From: Marichromatium gracile
GTDB taxonomy: Bacteria; Pseudomonadota; Gammaproteobacteria; Chromatiales; Chromatiaceae
Length of the DNA stretch: 37,475 nucleotides
Assembly: GCF_004343155.1 (NCBI RefSeq)
Contig: NZ_SMDC01000018.1
Location: forward strand, 1 to 37,475
Direction: 5' to 3'
Position numbers and translations under genes: made by a program. Below the pieces are notes generated by a model. That model was given only the letters and a program-made list of their open reading frames with translations, did not search any database and was not told the DNA's origin. Position 1 is the first letter of the stretch, and each line of letters starts with the position of its first letter. Positions 26,190 through 36,761 of this stretch are shown here, piece by piece.

Positions 26190-27542
26190 TCAGCGCAACA
26201 TGCCGGCGCCGGGTGACTTCAGGTTGGCCTTCTTCATCAGGCCCTCATACTGATGCGACATCAGGTGAGCCTGAATCTGCGCCATGAAGTCCATGACCAC
26301 GACCACTACGATTAACAGTGAGGTGCCGCCAAAATAGAACGGCACGTTGTAACCCACGATCAGGAACTCAGGCAGCAAGCAGACAGCGGTGATGTAGATC
26401 GCGCCTGCTGCCGTCAACCGGGTCATGACGGTATCGATATAGCGCGCCGTCTGCTCCCCCGGACGGATCCCCGGAATGAAAGCCCCAGAGCGCTTGAGGT
26501 TGTCGGCCGTCTCCTTCGCATTGAACACCAGCGCGGTGTAGAAGAAGCAGAAGAAGATGATCGCCGTCGCGTAAAAGAGCACGTAGACCGGCTCACCGGG
26601 CGAGAGCTTCGCGGTGATATCGGCCAGCCAACGCAAATCCTCGTTGCTGCCGAACCACTGTCCCAGCGTCCCCGGGAAGAGGATGATGCTGGAGGCGAAG
26701 ATCGGCGGGATGACGCCGGCCATGTTGAGCTTGAGCGGCAGGTGCGTGCTCTGCGCCTGCATCATTCGCCGCCCCTGCTGGCGACGCGCATAGTTGACGG
26801 TGATCCGTCGCTGCCCGCGCTCGACGAACACCACGAAGGCGGTGACCGCCAGCGCCAGGGCAAACAGCGCAAGGACCGCCAGCGAGTTCATTTCGCCGGT
26901 GCGCGCCAGCTCCAGGGTGCCGCCGAGCGCCGAGGGCAGACCGGCGACGATACCCGCGAAGATGATCAGCGAGATCCCGTTGCCGATGCCGCGCTCGGTG
27001 ATCTGCTCACCCAGCCACATCAGGAACATGGTTCCGGTCACCAGCGACACGGTCGCGGTGAACACGAACCCGGCACCAGCGTGAGAGACCAGCGCCGAGC
27101 CGCCGGCAGTCTGCCCCTGCAGCGCCATCGAGATACCGACGGCCTGGAAGGTCGCGAGCACCACGGTGCCGTAGCGGGTGTACTGGGTGATCTTGCGCCG
27201 CCCCGACTCCCCTTCCTTCTTCAGCTGCTCGAGCTTCGGCAGTACCGCCGTCATCAGCTGCATGATGATGGAGGCGGAGATGTAAGGCATGATGCCCAGC
27301 GCGAACAGACTGGCGCGCTCCAGGGCGCCTCCCGAGAACATGTTGAACATGTCCAGGATCGACCCCTGGTTCTGGTCGAACAGGATGGCCAAGGCCTCGG
27401 GGTTGACGCCCGGGACCGGGATGAAGGTACCGATACGATAGACGAGCAGCGCGCCGAGCACGAACAACAGGCGCTGACGCAATTCCGTCAACCGCCCCAT
27501 GCCGCCGAGCGCACTTCCCATGGATCCGACGTTCTTGGCCAT
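26190..27542 (-). CDS. secY: Protein translocase subunit SecY
   Basis: 450 residues and ten transmembrane segments. It is the channel subunit of SecYEG in the cytoplasmic membrane. [12 protein letters not shown] near residue 36-47, the plug-region [26 protein letters not shown] and the cytosolic loop [12 protein letters not shown] are diagnostic. It follows rplO in the spc group, with a 19-base gap. Confidence 0.99.
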   Translation of the reverse strand: MAKNVGSMGSALGGMGRLTELRQRLLFVLGALLVYRIGTFIPVPGVNPEALAILFDQNQGSILDMFNMFSGGALERASLFALGIMPYISASIIMQLMTAVLPKLEQLKKEGESGRRKITQYTRYGTVVLATFQAVGISMALQGQTAGGSALVSHAGAGFVFTATVSLVTGTMFLMWLGEQITERGIGNGISLIIFAGIVAGLPSALGGTLELARTGEMNSLAVLALFALALAVTAFVVFVERGQRRITVNYARRQQGRRMMQAQSTHLPLKLNMAGVIPPIFASSIILFPGTLGQWFGSNEDLRWLADITAKLSPGEPVYVLFYATAIIFFCFFYTALVFNAKETADNLKRSGAFIPGIRPGEQTARYIDTVMTRLTAAGAIYITAVCLLPEFLIVGYNVPFYFGGTSLLIVVVVVMDFMAQIQAHLMSHQYEGLMKKANLKSPGAGMLR

Positions 27543-27561
27543 CTGCTACGCGCCTTCCCGA

Positions 27562-27996
27562 TTAGTCCTCGACCTTGCCGCCCGCCGCTTCGATCGCCGC
27601 GCGTGCGCCCTTGGTCACGCCCAGGCCACGTACGGTGACAGCCCGCGAGATCTCGCCCGAGGCGATGACCTTGACCGACTTGATGCGGTTGTTCAGTACC
27701 CCGGCCGCGACCAGCGCGGCGAGGTCGACAGTGTCGCCCTCGATCAGGGCCAGCTCGTTCAAGCGCACCTCGGCCTGGACCAGTGCCTTGCGCGACCGGA
27801 AACCGACCTTCGGCAGACGACGCTGCAGCGGCATCTGACCGCCTTCGAAACCGACCTTGTGGAAACCGCCGGAACGCGACTTCTGACCCTTGTGGCCGCG
27901 GCCACAGGTCTTGCCGAGTCCGCTGCCGATCCCGCGACCGACGCGCTTGGCGGCCTTGCGGCTACCCTCATCGGGCTTCAGCTCATTGAGTCGCAT
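27562..27996 (-). CDS. rplO: 50S ribosomal protein L15
   Basis: 144 residues. [22 protein letters not shown], the Gly-rich [17 protein letters not shown] stretch and the late [17 protein letters not shown] are L15 signatures. It is a late-assembly 50S protein, packed against rpmD with one base between the genes. Confidence 0.99.
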   Translation of the reverse strand: MRLNELKPDEGSRKAAKRVGRGIGSGLGKTCGRGHKGQKSRSGGFHKVGFEGGQMPLQRRLPKVGFRSRKALVQAEVRLNELALIEGDTVDLAALVAAGVLNNRIKSVKVIASGEISRAVTVRGLGVTKGARAAIEAAGGKVED

Positions 27997-27997
27997 C

Positions 27998-28189
27998 TCA
28001 AGACTCCTCCACGACCTTAACCATGTAGGACACGGTGTTGACCATGCCGCGGGTGCAAGGGGTGTCCTCGACCTCGACGACCTGGTGCATGCGCCGCAGG
28101 CCGAGGCCGCGGACGCAGGCCTGGTGACGCTCGAGGCGTCCGTGGACGCTGCGCACCAGCTTGACCTTCATCATCTTCTTGTCAGCCAT
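27998..28189 (-). CDS. rpmD: 50S ribosomal protein L30
   Basis: 63 residues. [20 protein letters not shown] and [21 protein letters not shown] mark the short bacterial L30. It lies between rpsE and rplO with gaps of three and one bases, so translation is probably coupled. Confidence 0.97.
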   Translation of the reverse strand: MADKKMMKVKLVRSVHGRLERHQACVRGLGLRRMHQVVEVEDTPCTRGMVNTVSYMVKVVEES

Positions 28190-28192
28190 CGC

Positions 28193-28699
28193 TTACCCCA
28201 GAATCTCTTCGACGGTCTTGCCGCGCTTGGCAGCGACGAGCTCGGCGTCGTTCATCTTGCGCAGGCCTTCGATGGTCGCCTGGACGACGTTGATCGGGTT
28301 GTTGGTGCCGATGCACTTGGCCAGCACGTTCTGCACCCCGAGCACCTCGAAGACGGCACGCATCGCGCCGCCGGCGATGATACCGGTACCCTCGGAGGCC
28401 GGCTGCATGAACACGCGGGCCGCGCCGTGACGCCCCTGCAGCGGGTACTGCAGCGTGGTGCCATTGAGCTTGACGTCGATCATGTTCTTGCGGGCATTCT
28501 CCATCGCCTTCTGGATCGCCACCGGCACCTCACGTGCCTTGCCGCGACCGAAGCCGACCCGACCCTTGCCGTCGCCGACCACGGTCAGCGCCGCAAAGCC
28601 GAACTGACGTCCGCCCTTGACCACCTTGGCGACCCGATTGACGGTCACCAGCTTTTCCAGAAGCTCGTCGCCTTCTGTCTTTGGATTGAAGTTCGCCAT
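28193..28699 (-). CDS. rpsE: 30S ribosomal protein S5
   Basis: 168 residues. The double-stranded RNA-binding domain has [20 protein letters not shown] and [15 protein letters not shown], and the C-terminal half has [19 protein letters not shown]. The loop with the conserved glycines is where spectinomycin-resistance changes map. It sits 10 bases after rplR. Confidence 0.99.
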   Translation of the reverse strand: MANFNPKTEGDELLEKLVTVNRVAKVVKGGRQFGFAALTVVGDGKGRVGFGRGKAREVPVAIQKAMENARKNMIDVKLNGTTLQYPLQGRHGAARVFMQPASEGTGIIAGGAMRAVFEVLGVQNVLAKCIGTNNPINVVQATIEGLRKMNDAELVAAKRGKTVEEILG

Positions 28700-28709
28700 G
28701 GTCGAGTCC

Positions 28710-29066
28710 TTAGAATTTCAGTCCGTGTTCACGGGCGGCATCGGCGAGCGCCTTGACACGGCCGTGATAGCGGAAGCCGGAACGATCGAAGGCGACCGAT
28801 TCCACACCAGCGGAGCGCGCGCGCTCGGCGATCGCCTGGCCGATGACGGCCGCGGCTGCGACGTTGCCCTTGTGGCCCTCGAGCGCCTGACGCAGGTCCT
28901 TGTCGAGGGTCGAGGCGCTGGCCACGACCTTGTCGCCCTCGGGGGCGATGACCTGGGCGTAGATGTGCCGGGGCGTACGGTGCACGCACAGACGGAAGAC
29001 ACTGAGCTCCCGGATCTTGGCACGAGCCCGCGCCGCGCGGCGCAGACGAGCTTGTTTCTTATCCAT
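28710..29066 (-). CDS. rplR: 50S ribosomal protein L18
   Basis: 118 residues. [35 protein letters not shown] and the late [20 protein letters not shown] are L18 signatures. It binds 5S rRNA. The length equals the usual 116-120, with a 12-base gap after rplF. Confidence 0.98.
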   Translation of the reverse strand: MDKKQARLRRAARARAKIRELSVFRLCVHRTPRHIYAQVIAPEGDKVVASASTLDKDLRQALEGHKGNVAAAAVIGQAIAERARSAGVESVAFDRSGFRYHGRVKALADAAREHGLKF

Positions 29067-29078
29067 TGCCTAGACCCC

Positions 29079-29612
29079 TTATTTCTTCTTGGCTTCCTTA
29101 CGCAGGACGTTCTCGTCCGCGTAACGCACGCCCTTGCCCTTGTAGGGTTCCGGCGGACGGAACCCACGGATCTTCGCCGCGACCTGGCCGACCTGCTGCT
29201 TGTCGGCACCGCTGACGACGATCTCGGTCTGACTCGGGGTCTCGATGGTGATGCCCTCAGGCACCGGAAAATCGATCGGGTGCGAGAAGCCGAGATTGAG
29301 GTTGAGCACACTGCCCTTGGCCTGGGCGCGATAACCCACGCCGACCAGGGTCAGCTTGCGGCTGAAGCCGGTGCCACAACCCACAACCATGTTGTTGATC
29401 AGCGCCCGGGTGGTGCCGGCCATCGCCCAGTCCTTCTCATGCCCTTCGGCACGAGCGACCAGCAGCTGACCGTTTTCCTCACAGACGCGGACCGCCGGAT
29501 GCACGGTCCACTCCATCGAACCCTTGGGACCGGAGACCTTGACGTCCTGGCCCTGGAGCTCGACTTTAACCCCATTGGGGATAGCGACCGGCGCTTTTGC
29601 AACGCGAGACAT
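29079..29612 (-). CDS. rplF: 50S ribosomal protein L6
   Basis: 177 residues with two similar L6 folds. [37 protein letters not shown] and the end [25 protein letters not shown] are diagnostic. It sits near the factor-binding region and sarcin-ricin loop. It follows rpsH by 14 bases. Confidence 0.99.
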   Translation of the reverse strand: MSRVAKAPVAIPNGVKVELQGQDVKVSGPKGSMEWTVHPAVRVCEENGQLLVARAEGHEKDWAMAGTTRALINNMVVGCGTGFSRKLTLVGVGYRAQAKGSVLNLNLGFSHPIDFPVPEGITIETPSQTEIVVSGADKQQVGQVAAKIRGFRPPEPYKGKGVRYADENVLRKEAKKK

Positions 29613-29626
29613 AGTTCCGACCTCCC

Positions 29627-30022
29627 TTAGGCGACGTAGGCGATGATCTCGCCGCCGTGACCCGACTTGCGGGCCTCGCGGTCGGTCATCAGACCCTTGG
29701 AGGTGGAGACGATCGCAACACCGAGACCGGCCCAGACCTGGGGCAGCTCGTCCTTGCTGCGATAGATGCGCAGACCGGGGCGCGAAACGCGCTTGAGGTA
29801 CTCGATCACGGGCTTGCCGCGATAGTACTTGAGCCTGAGAACCAGCTGGGGCTTGCCCTCGTTCTCTTCGACCTGCGCGTCGGCGATGTAGCCCTCTTCC
29901 TTCAGCAGGTTCGCGATCGCGATCTTCTGCTTGGAGGACGGCATCATGATGGTGAACTTGCCGCGCTGCTGGCCGTTACGGATACGCGTCAGCATATCCG
30001 CAATCGGATCCGACATACTCAT
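29627..30022 (-). CDS. rpsH: 30S ribosomal protein S8
   Basis: 131 residues. [20 protein letters not shown] and the end [16 protein letters not shown]-type block (here [19 protein letters not shown]) are S8 signatures. The first ATG is preferred because GAGGAGAAG lies at proper distance. S8 binds helix 21 of 16S rRNA and in E. coli also represses the spc operon. The gap before it is unusually long and holds a hairpin. Confidence 0.98.
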   Translation of the reverse strand: MSMSDPIADMLTRIRNGQQRGKFTIMMPSSKQKIAIANLLKEEGYIADAQVEENEGKPQLVLRLKYYRGKPVIEYLKRVSRPGLRIYRSKDELPQVWAGLGVAIVSTSKGLMTDREARKSGHGGEIIAYVA

Positions 30023-30091
30023 TGGCTTCTCCTCGGGTCAATCCATCGTTGCCGATGTGATACCCATTGGGGGGACTTGGTTTTCAGGATG

Positions 30092-30111
30092 CTCGGGCCG
30101 GAAGGCCCGAG
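30092..30111 (-). promoter_or_regulatory. Perfect hairpin between rpsN and rpsH
   Basis: CTCGGGCC-(4-base loop)-GGCCCGAG is a perfect 8-pair stem in the 98-base rpsN-rpsH gap, beginning 9 bases past the rpsN stop. The next bases are not a T-tract, so full termination is not expected. It may stabilise or process the message, or weaken downstream expression (inference). Confidence 0.6.
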
Positions 30112-30120
30112 GGGGGAATT

Positions 30121-30426
30121 CTACCAGCTTGCCTTGACGACGCCAGGGACATCGCCACGCATCACCGCCTCGCGCAGCTTGTTGCGCGAGAGACCGAACT
30201 TGCGATACACGGCATGCGGACGGCCACTGACGCGGCAGCGACGCTGCTGACGCGAGGGGCTGGCGTCGCGCGGGAGCTTCTGCAGCTTCAGCACGGCTTC
30301 GTCGATCTGCTCGGGAGTCGCGTTACGGTCGTTGATCACCGCCTTGAGCTCGGCGCGCTTGGCGCTGAACTGGGCTGCGACCTGGGCGCGCTTGCGATCA
30401 CGCGCGATCATGCTCTTTTTCGCCAT
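30121..30426 (-). CDS. rpsN: 30S ribosomal protein S14
   Basis: 101 residues of the long, zinc-free form. [20 protein letters not shown] and the end [20 protein letters not shown], then [14 protein letters not shown], are diagnostic. No CxxC pair is present. It lies 10 bases after rplE. Confidence 0.98.
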   Translation of the reverse strand: MAKKSMIARDRKRAQVAAQFSAKRAELKAVINDRNATPEQIDEAVLKLQKLPRDASPSRQQRRCRVSGRPHAVYRKFGLSRNKLREAVMRGDVPGVVKASW

Positions 30427-30436
30427 GGTCTCTACC

Positions 30437-30979
30437 TCAGGTACGGAAGGGGAAGTTGAACGCCTCGAGCAGAGCCCGTCCTTCTTCGTCCGTCCGAGCC
30501 GACGTGGTGATGGTGATGTCGAGCCCGCGCAGTGCATCGATCTTGTCGTAATCGATCTCGGGGAACATGATCTGCTCGCGCACGCCCATCGAGTAGTTGC
30601 CACGACCGTCGAACGCCTTCGGGCTGAGCCCACGGAAGTCGCGGATACGCGGGATGGAGACGCTGATCAGGCGATCGAGGAACTCGTACATGCGCTCGCG
30701 ACGCAGGGTCACCTTGCAGCCGATCGGCCAGCCTTCGCGGATCTTGAAGCCTGCGACCGACTTGCGGGCGTAGGTGACGATCGGCTGCTGACCGGCGATG
30801 GCACGCATGTCGGCGACGGCGTTATCCATGACCTTCTTGTCGGCCACGGCCTCGCCAACGCCCATGTTCAGCGTGATCTTTTCGATGCGCGGCACCTGCA
30901 TCACGCTCTTGAAGCCGAAACGCTCCTTGAGCTGACCGACGATGCGCTGTTCGTATTCTGTCTGTAGTCTGGTGGACAT
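30437..30979 (-). CDS. rplE: 50S ribosomal protein L5
   Basis: 180 residues. [17 protein letters not shown], the [21 protein letters not shown] segment (split by family variation) and [20 protein letters not shown] are L5 signatures. It binds 5S rRNA and contacts the P-site tRNA. It starts 14 bases after rplX. Confidence 0.99.
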   Translation of the reverse strand: MSTRLQTEYEQRIVGQLKERFGFKSVMQVPRIEKITLNMGVGEAVADKKVMDNAVADMRAIAGQQPIVTYARKSVAGFKIREGWPIGCKVTLRRERMYEFLDRLISVSIPRIRDFRGLSPKAFDGRGNYSMGVREQIMFPEIDYDKIDALRGLDITITTSARTDEEGRALLEAFNFPFRT

Positions 30980-30993
30980 CTCGCTTCCTTCGG

Positions 30994-31311
30994 TCAGACG
31001 TCGACGACTTCGCCGTTCGACTTGAACACGCGAACCTTGCGACCGTCTTCCAGGATCTTGAAACCGACGCGGTCCGGCCCGCCCTTCTGCGGGTTGTAGA
31101 GCGCCACGTTCGAGACGTGCATCGGCATCGGCTTGTCGACGATACCACCAGGCTCGCCGGCCTGCGGGTTCGGCTTCTGGTGCTTGCGCGCGATGTTCAC
31201 GTTCTCAACGATGACGTGCTCAGCGTCGACGACGCGCAGCACAGTACCACGTTTACCCTTGTCTTTGCCGGTAATGACGGTGACGTCATCACCCTTCTTG
31301 ATCTTTTGCAT
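30994..31311 (-). CDS. rplX: 50S ribosomal protein L24
   Basis: 105 residues with an N-terminal KOW fold: [20 protein letters not shown] and [18 protein letters not shown]. It is an early-assembly protein near the exit tunnel. It lies 12 bases after rplN, with a good ribosome binding site (GGAG). Confidence 0.99.
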   Translation of the reverse strand: MQKIKKGDDVTVITGKDKGKRGTVLRVVDAEHVIVENVNIARKHQKPNPQAGEPGGIVDKPMPMHVSNVALYNPQKGGPDRVGFKILEDGRKVRVFKSNGEVVDV

Positions 31312-31323
31312 GCCGTCGTCTCC

Positions 31324-31692
31324 TTACAGCACTTCGGGCGCCAGCGAGATGATCTTCATGAAGCGCTCGCCACGCAGTTCACGCGTGACAGGGCCGAAGA
31401 TGCGGGTGCCGATGGGCTGGAGCTGGTTGTTCAGTAGCACGGCGGCATTGCCGTCGAAGCGGATCAGGGAGCCGTCGGGACGACGCACGCCCTTGCGGGT
31501 GCGAACGACAACGGCGTTGAACACGTCGCCCTTCTTGACCTTGCCGCGCGGGATTGCGTCCTTGACCGTGACCTTGATGACATCGCCGATGCCCGCGTAG
31601 CGCCGATGCGATCCGCCAAGCACTTTGATGCATTGCACGCTCCGGGCGCCGCTGTTGTCAGCGACGCTGAGATTGGTCTGCATCTGAATCAT
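31324..31692 (-). CDS. rplN: 50S ribosomal protein L14
   Basis: 122 residues, exactly the usual length. [40 protein letters not shown] and the end [15 protein letters not shown] are diagnostic. It is the first gene of the spc group, after a 114-base gap. Confidence 0.99.
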   Translation of the reverse strand: MIQMQTNLSVADNSGARSVQCIKVLGGSHRRYAGIGDVIKVTVKDAIPRGKVKKGDVFNAVVVRTRKGVRRPDGSLIRFDGNAAVLLNNQLQPIGTRIFGPVTRELRGERFMKIISLAPEVL

Positions 31693-31806
31693 GTTGTTTA
31701 CCTACGCCTATTGCTGATTCCGGGCTAAACCGGCTGCTGAGCGAATCGCGAGACGGACGAGCGACAAAACGAGCGAACGTCCGGGACATTGTCGAAGCGC
31801 GTCGCC
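31693..31806 (-). other. S10/spc junction, 114-base gap
   Basis: In E. coli this junction between rpsQ and rplN holds the spc promoter. Here I see a small CCGG/CCGG hairpin and the GTAGG Shine-Dalgarno of rplN, but no convincing -35/-10 pair. Confidence 0.45.
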
Positions 31807-32067
31807 TCAGCGCGCCTTTTCGATGACCTCGAGCAGACGCCACGTCTTGGTCTTGGAGAGCGGCCGGCACTGCTCGACACGGACGAGATCACCCTGGTTA
31901 CAGATGTTCTCTTCATCGTGGGCATGAATCTTGGTCGAACGACGCATGAACTTGCCATAGAGCGGATGCTTGACGCGACGCTCGATGAGCACCGTCACGG
32001 TCTTGTCCATCGCGCTGCTGATGACGCGCCCTTCCTGGATGCGGTTGCTGTTGTTCTCGTCGCTCAT
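31807..32067 (-). CDS. rpsQ: 30S ribosomal protein S17
   Basis: 86 residues with an OB fold. [20 protein letters not shown] and the C-terminal [20 protein letters not shown] are S17 signatures. Its start overlaps the rpmC stop by four bases (ATGA), implying coupling. It ends the S10 group. Confidence 0.99.
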   Translation of the reverse strand: MSDENNSNRIQEGRVISSAMDKTVTVLIERRVKHPLYGKFMRRSTKIHAHDEENICNQGDLVRVEQCRPLSKTKTWRLLEVIEKAR

Positions 32068-32264
32068 GCTTGCTTGCCCGCCATTTCCGCCATCACCGTC
32101 TTGATCCGGGCGATATCCCGGCGCACGGCCTTCATCTGCGAGGGTTTGGACAGCTGACCGGTGCCCTGCTGCATGCGCAGGTTGAACTGCTCGCGCAACA
32201 GGTCCATCAACCGCGCCTGCAGCTCGTCGAGGCTGCTCTGTCGGAGTTCGTTAGCCTTCATCAC
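32064..32264 (-). CDS. rpmC: 50S ribosomal protein L29
   Basis: 66 residues, almost all helical. [20 protein letters not shown] and [20 protein letters not shown] are typical of L29. It overlaps both rplP and rpsQ by four bases. It sits at the exit tunnel near the SRP and trigger factor site. Confidence 0.98.
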   Translation of the reverse strand: MMKANELRQSSLDELQARLMDLLREQFNLRMQQGTGQLSKPSQMKAVRRDIARIKTVMAEMAGKQA

Positions 32265-32674
32265 AGGATCGTCCGCTTCTCAAAGGTGGTCTGCACGGGC
32301 AGCTTGGCAGCGGCGAGCTTGAAGGCCTCACGTGCCAGCTCTTCGCTGACGCCCTCGATTTCGTAGAGCACCCGGCCGGGCTGGATCGGCGCGACCCAGT
32401 ACTCGACGTTACCCTTACCTTTACCCATTCGAACCTCGAGAGGCTTCTTGGAGATCGGCTTGTCAGGGAAGACGCGAATCCACAGCTTACCGCCACGCTT
32501 GACGCGACGGGTGATGGTACGACGGGCCGCCTCGATCTGACGCGCGGTCACCCGGCCACGACTCACGGCCTTGAGACCGAACTCGCCGAAGCTGACCTGG
32601 TTGCCGCTCTGAGCGAGACCACGGTTGCGGCCCTTGTGTTGCTTTCGGAACTTGGTGCGTTTCGGTTGCAGCAT
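32261..32674 (-). CDS. rplP: 50S ribosomal protein L16
   Basis: 137 residues. [20 protein letters not shown], the [20 protein letters not shown] segment and [20 protein letters not shown] are diagnostic. The conserved Arg in the EVRMGKGKG loop is a known hydroxylation site in E. coli. It lies three bases after rpsC. Confidence 0.99.
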   Translation of the reverse strand: MLQPKRTKFRKQHKGRNRGLAQSGNQVSFGEFGLKAVSRGRVTARQIEAARRTITRRVKRGGKLWIRVFPDKPISKKPLEVRMGKGKGNVEYWVAPIQPGRVLYEIEGVSEELAREAFKLAAAKLPVQTTFEKRTIL

Positions 32675-32677
32675 GAC

Positions 32678-33355
32678 TTAACCCTTTCTTCCGGCGCTCT
32701 TGGATGCCGGCTCCTCAGGGACCTGGTCGCCGAACACCTCGCCCTTGAAGATCCACACCTTGACGCCGATGACGCCATAGGTGGTGCGCGCCTCGGCGAA
32801 GCCGTAATCGATGTCGGCACGCAGAGTGTGCAGCGGCACACGACCCTCACGGGCCCACTCGCTGCGGGCGATCTCGGCGCCGTTCAAACGGCCCGCGACG
32901 TTGACCTTGATGCCCTCGGCACCCAGACGCATGGTGTTCTGCAGCGCACGCTTCATCGCGCGACGGAACATGATGCGACGCTCGAGCTGCTGGGCAATAC
33001 CCTCGGCAACGAGCTGGGCGTCGAGCTCAGGCTTGCGGATCTCCTCGATGCTGATGTGCACCGGGATCCCCATCATCTTCGAGACCTGCACGCGCAGCTT
33101 GTCGATGTCCTCACCCTTCTTACCGATCACCACGCCAGGACGCGCGGTGTGGATGGTGATGTGGGCGTTCTTCGCCGGACGATCGATCTGGATGCGGCTC
33201 ACCGATGCCTTTGCAAGCTTCTTGCGCAGGAAATCGCGCACCTGCAGGTCGGTGTTGAGCAGGTCGGCATAGTCTTTCGAACTTGCATACCACTTGGAAG
33301 TCCAGTCCTTGACGATGCCAAGTCGGATGCCGTTCGGATTAACTTTCTGTCCCAT
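32678..33355 (-). CDS. rpsC: 30S ribosomal protein S3
   Basis: 225 residues. The N-terminal KH domain includes [20 protein letters not shown], and the C-terminal domain has [19 protein letters not shown]. It forms part of the mRNA entry site. It lies 19 bases after rplV. Confidence 0.99.
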   Translation of the reverse strand: MGQKVNPNGIRLGIVKDWTSKWYASSKDYADLLNTDLQVRDFLRKKLAKASVSRIQIDRPAKNAHITIHTARPGVVIGKKGEDIDKLRVQVSKMMGIPVHISIEEIRKPELDAQLVAEGIAQQLERRIMFRRAMKRALQNTMRLGAEGIKVNVAGRLNGAEIARSEWAREGRVPLHTLRADIDYGFAEARTTYGVIGVKVWIFKGEVFGDQVPEEPASKSAGRKG

Positions 33356-33374
33356 ACTGGTCCCCTGAAATTCC

Positions 33375-33707
33375 TTACGCTTCCGACACCGTCAAGCTGA
33401 TATGGCTGGTACGCTTCATGATGCGGTTGGCGCGGCCCTTGGCTCGCGCGCGAATCCGCTTCATGGTCGGACCCTCGTTGACCTGGATCGCAGCGACCTT
33501 CAGCTCGTCGATGTCAGCGCCTTCATTGTGTTCGGCGTTGGCGATCGCGGACTCCAGGACCTTCTTGATGATCTCGGCGCCCTTCTTGTTGCTGAAGGCC
33601 AGGGTGTTCAGGGCCTCCTCGACGCGCTGACCGCGGATCAGATCGGCGACCAGCCGGGCCTTCTGGGCAGAGACCCGTGCGTATTTCAATGTTGCTTCGG
33701 CTCGCAT
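33375..33707 (-). CDS. rplV: 50S ribosomal protein L22
   Basis: 110 residues from the ATG at 33707, matching E. coli length. [20 protein letters not shown] and the beta-hairpin region [20 protein letters not shown] are L22 signatures; that loop lines the exit tunnel, where macrolide-resistance changes occur. A longer upstream frame is not conserved. Confidence 0.98.
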   Translation of the reverse strand: MRAEATLKYARVSAQKARLVADLIRGQRVEEALNTLAFSNKKGAEIIKKVLESAIANAEHNEGADIDELKVAAIQVNEGPTMKRIRARAKGRANRIMKRTSHISLTVSEA

Positions 33708-33720
33708 TGCGGGTCTCCGA

Positions 33721-33999
33721 CTAGCGCTTCTTCGCCTTGCGATCGGCGGCGTGCCCACGGAAGGTGCGCGTCAGCGCAAACTCGCCGAGCTTGTGGCCGA
33801 TCATGTTTTCATTGACGAGCACCGGCACGTGCTGACGCCCGTTATGGACTGCGATGGTCAGCCCAACCATTTCCGGCAACACCATGGAGCGACGCGACCA
33901 GGTCTTGATAGGCCGTTTACTGTTCTGGGCGACCGCTTCTTCCACCTTCTTGATCAGGTGGTGGTCCACAAAGGGTCCTTTTCGAATCGAACGTGGCAC
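33721..33999 (-). CDS. rpsS: 30S ribosomal protein S19
   Basis: 92 residues. [20 protein letters not shown] and [20 protein letters not shown] with the [17 protein letters not shown] end are diagnostic. It lies in the 30S head beside S13. It is 19 bases after rplB. Confidence 0.99.
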   Translation of the reverse strand: MPRSIRKGPFVDHHLIKKVEEAVAQNSKRPIKTWSRRSMVLPEMVGLTIAVHNGRQHVPVLVNENMIGHKLGEFALTRTFRGHAADRKAKKR

Positions 34000-34018
34000 T
34001 TGCTCAACCTCGCCTTAT

Positions 34019-34846
34019 TTACTTGCGGCCGCGACGACGCACAATCATGCCATCGGTCCGCTTATTCTTGCGCGTTTTATGGCCCTTAGTCGGCACACCC
34101 CAGGGGGTGACCGGGTGACGACCACCGGAAGTCCGGCCTTCACCACCGCCGTGCGGGTGGTCGACCGGGTTCATGACGACACCACGCACCGTGGGACGCA
34201 CGCCACGCCAGCGGGTCGCGCCGGCCTTGCCGAGCTTCCGCAGGCTGTTCTCGGAGTTGCCGACCTCACCGATCACCGCGCGGCAATCAGCATGCACCTT
34301 GCGCATCTCACCGGAGCGCAGACGCACGGTGGCCATCGCGCCTTCACGCGCGACGAGTTGGGCCGATGCACCGGCCGAACGGGCGATCTGGGCGCCCTTG
34401 CCCGGACGCATCTCGATGCAGTGCACCAAGGTACCGACCGGGATATTGCGCAGCGGCATGCAGTTGCCGACGCTGATCGGAGCGGCCTCACCGGCCTGCA
34501 CACGATCGCCTGCGCTCAGCCCCTTCGGGGCGATGATGTAGGCACGCTCACCATCGGCGTACTTCAGCAGCGCCAGGTGAGCCGTGCGGTTCGGGTCGTA
34601 CTCGAGCCGCTCGACCACGGCCGGTACGCCTTCCTTGTTACGCTTGAAATCAACAACACGGTAACGCTGCTTGTGACCGCCACCCTGGTGGCGCACGGTG
34701 ATGCGTCCGAAGTTGTTGCGTCCGCCGTTCTTCGTCTTTTTCTCGATCAGAGGCGCGTAGGGGGCGCCCTTGTGCAGTTCGGGGGACTGCACCTTCACGA
34801 CAAAGCGGCGCCCGGCGGACGTCGGTTTGGTCTTTACGATTGCCAT
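34019..34846 (-). CDS. rplB: 50S ribosomal protein L2
   Basis: 275 residues. KTPTSAG-type start (here [15 protein letters not shown]), and the C-terminal [20 protein letters not shown] with [12 protein letters not shown]. The histidine in this block is essential for peptidyl transferase function in E. coli. It lies 32 bases after rplW. Confidence 0.99.
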   Translation of the reverse strand: MAIVKTKPTSAGRRFVVKVQSPELHKGAPYAPLIEKKTKNGGRNNFGRITVRHQGGGHKQRYRVVDFKRNKEGVPAVVERLEYDPNRTAHLALLKYADGERAYIIAPKGLSAGDRVQAGEAAPISVGNCMPLRNIPVGTLVHCIEMRPGKGAQIARSAGASAQLVAREGAMATVRLRSGEMRKVHADCRAVIGEVGNSENSLRKLGKAGATRWRGVRPTVRGVVMNPVDHPHGGGEGRTSGGRHPVTPWGVPTKGHKTRKNKRTDGMIVRRRGRK

Positions 34847-34878
34847 CTTGGTCTATCCGTTGCTGTCCGCCGCTGCGC

Positions 34879-35172
34879 TCACGCGCCGCCGCCGAAATCG
34901 ATATCCTGACCAGCTTCCAGGCGCACATAGGCCTTGCGCCAGTCCTGACGCTTGCCCAGGCGCTGACCGAAACGCTTGGTCTTACCCTTGACGTTGAGGA
35001 TCTGCACGCTGTCGACCTTGACCTCGAACAGCAGCTCGACGGCCTGGCTCACCTCACGCTTGGTCGCGTCGGTCGCGACCCGGAACACGACCTGGCCGGA
35101 CTCGGCGGCACGGGTCGACTTCTCGGAGACGATCGGCGCGAGCAGCACCTTCATCAGACGCTCTTTGTTCAT
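34879..35172 (-). CDS. rplW: 50S ribosomal protein L23
   Basis: 97 residues. [20 protein letters not shown] and the [20 protein letters not shown] block are L23 signatures. It forms the docking site for SRP and trigger factor at the tunnel exit. Its first bases overlap the rplD stop by four. Confidence 0.98.
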   Translation of the reverse strand: MNKERLMKVLLAPIVSEKSTRAAESGQVVFRVATDATKREVSQAVELLFEVKVDSVQILNVKGKTKRFGQRLGKRQDWRKAYVRLEAGQDIDFGGGA

Positions 35173-35780
35173 GCCAGGCGCTCCTCGAGTTTCTTGATTG
35201 CCGCTTCGGTCGCGAGCACGTTCTCGAAGGCGATCATGCTCACCGGATCGACCTCCTGAGCCGCCATCACGTCAACACCGTTGAGGTTGCGCGCGGCCAG
35301 GAACAGGTTCGGGTCGAGACCGTCGGTGAGAATCAGCACGTCCTTCAGGCCCTGGCCCTCGAGCAGTGCGATCAGCTCCTTGGTCTTGGGCGCCTCGAGC
35401 GCGAGCTCGGAGACCACCACCAGACGCTCGGTGCGCACCAGCTCGGAGAGGATCGAGCGCACGGCACCGCGATACATCTTGCGGTTGACCTTCTGGCTGT
35501 AGTCGCGCGGCTGCGCGGCGAAGGTCACGCCACCGGAGCGCCACAGCGGGCTGCGGCTGGTACCGGCACGGGCACGCCCGGTGCCCTTCTGACGCCAGGG
35601 CTTGGCCCCGCCGCCGGAGACGGCAGAACGGTTCTTCTGGGCCTTGGTGCCGGCGCGCGCGCCGGCCAGGTAGGCGGTGACCACCTGGTGAATCAGACCG
35701 GGCTTGAAGTCGGCCCCGAAAACGGTGTCCGAGACCTGCACGCTGGCACCGCCGTTGTCATTTCGAATGGCGAGTTCCAT
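35169..35780 (-). CDS. rplD: 50S ribosomal protein L4
   Basis: 203 residues. The long loop has [20 protein letters not shown] with [19 protein letters not shown], which reaches into the exit tunnel. In E. coli L4 also represses the S10 operon by binding its leader. Here rpsJ follows tuf by four bases, so no such leader is present. Confidence 0.99.
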   Translation of the reverse strand: MELAIRNDNGGASVQVSDTVFGADFKPGLIHQVVTAYLAGARAGTKAQKNRSAVSGGGAKPWRQKGTGRARAGTSRSPLWRSGGVTFAAQPRDYSQKVNRKMYRGAVRSILSELVRTERLVVVSELALEAPKTKELIALLEGQGLKDVLILTDGLDPNLFLAARNLNGVDVMAAQEVDPVSMIAFENVLATEAAIKKLEERLA

Positions 35781-35784
35781 GGAC

Positions 35785-36435
35785 TTAACCCTTGTTCTTC
35801 TGCTTCACGGACGGCAGCACGACCACGCGACCACCAGCCGGACCGGGCACGCCGCCACGGACCAACAGCAGGTTGCGCTCGGCATCGACACGCACCACCT
35901 CGAGACCCTGCTGGCAACGGTTGGCGGCACCGAGGTGACCGGCCATCTTCTTGCCCTTGAACACACGGCCCGGGGTCTGGTTCTGACCGATGGAACCCGG
36001 CGCGCGGTGCGACAGCGAGTTGCCGTGGGTCGCATCCTGACCACGGAAGTGGTGGCGGCGGATGGTGCCGGCGAAGCCGCGACCCTTGGTCACGCCACGC
36101 ACGTCGACCTTCTGGCCGGCCTCGAACATGGAGACCGAGATCTCCTGACCGACTTCGATGTCGGCACCTTCTTCGCCCTCGAGACGGAACTCGCGCAACA
36201 CCTCACCGGCCTCGATACCGGCCTTGGCGAAGTGCCCAGCCATCGGCTTGGTCACGCGCGAGGCGCGACGCGATCCGAAGGCAACCTGGATGGCGCGGTA
36301 GCCATCGGTCTCGGCGGACTTGACTTGGCTCACACGGTTGGGCTGGACCTCGATCACGGTGACCGGGATGCTCTCCCCGTCCTCGTTGAACAGCCGGGTC
36401 ATGCCAGCCTTACGCCCGATAACTCCGATCGTCAT
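35785..36435 (-). CDS. rplC: 50S ribosomal protein L3
   Basis: 216 residues. [20 protein letters not shown] and the central [20 protein letters not shown] with [13 protein letters not shown] are diagnostic. The glutamine in this block is methylated in E. coli. It is an early-assembly 50S protein, 10 bases after rpsJ. Confidence 0.99.
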   Translation of the reverse strand: MTIGVIGRKAGMTRLFNEDGESIPVTVIEVQPNRVSQVKSAETDGYRAIQVAFGSRRASRVTKPMAGHFAKAGIEAGEVLREFRLEGEEGADIEVGQEISVSMFEAGQKVDVRGVTKGRGFAGTIRRHHFRGQDATHGNSLSHRAPGSIGQNQTPGRVFKGKKMAGHLGAANRCQQGLEVVRVDAERNLLLVRGGVPGPAGGRVVVLPSVKQKNKG

Positions 36436-36445
36436 CGTTTCGTCC

Positions 36446-36757
36446 TCAGCTCAGCTTGATCTGGACGTCGACGCCCGCGGCCAGATCCAATTTCATCAGC
36501 GCATCGACCGTCTTGTCGGTCGGATCGACGATGTCCATCAGGCGCTTGTGGGTGCGCAGCTCGTACTGGTCACGCGCGTCCTTGTTGACGTGCGGGGAGA
36601 CCAGGACCGTGAAGCGCTCCTTCTTGGAAGGCAGCGGAACCGGACCACGAACCTGAGCGCCGGTACGCTTGGCGGTATCGACGATCTCGCGTGCGGACTG
36701 ATCGATCAGACGATGATCGAACGCCTTCAGTCGAATACGAATTCTTTGGCTGCTCAT
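36446..36757 (-). CDS. rpsJ: 30S ribosomal protein S10
   Basis: 103 residues, the usual length. [20 protein letters not shown] and [20 protein letters not shown] are S10 signatures. The protein also acts in NusB-NusG antitermination. The ATG at 36757 aligns with the family start; longer frames are not conserved. It starts four bases after the tuf stop, so tuf and the S10 group are one transcript. Confidence 0.99.
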   Translation of the reverse strand: MSSQRIRIRLKAFDHRLIDQSAREIVDTAKRTGAQVRGPVPLPSKKERFTVLVSPHVNKDARDQYELRTHKRLMDIVDPTDKTVDALMKLDLAAGVDVQIKLS

Positions 36758-36761
36758 ATCC

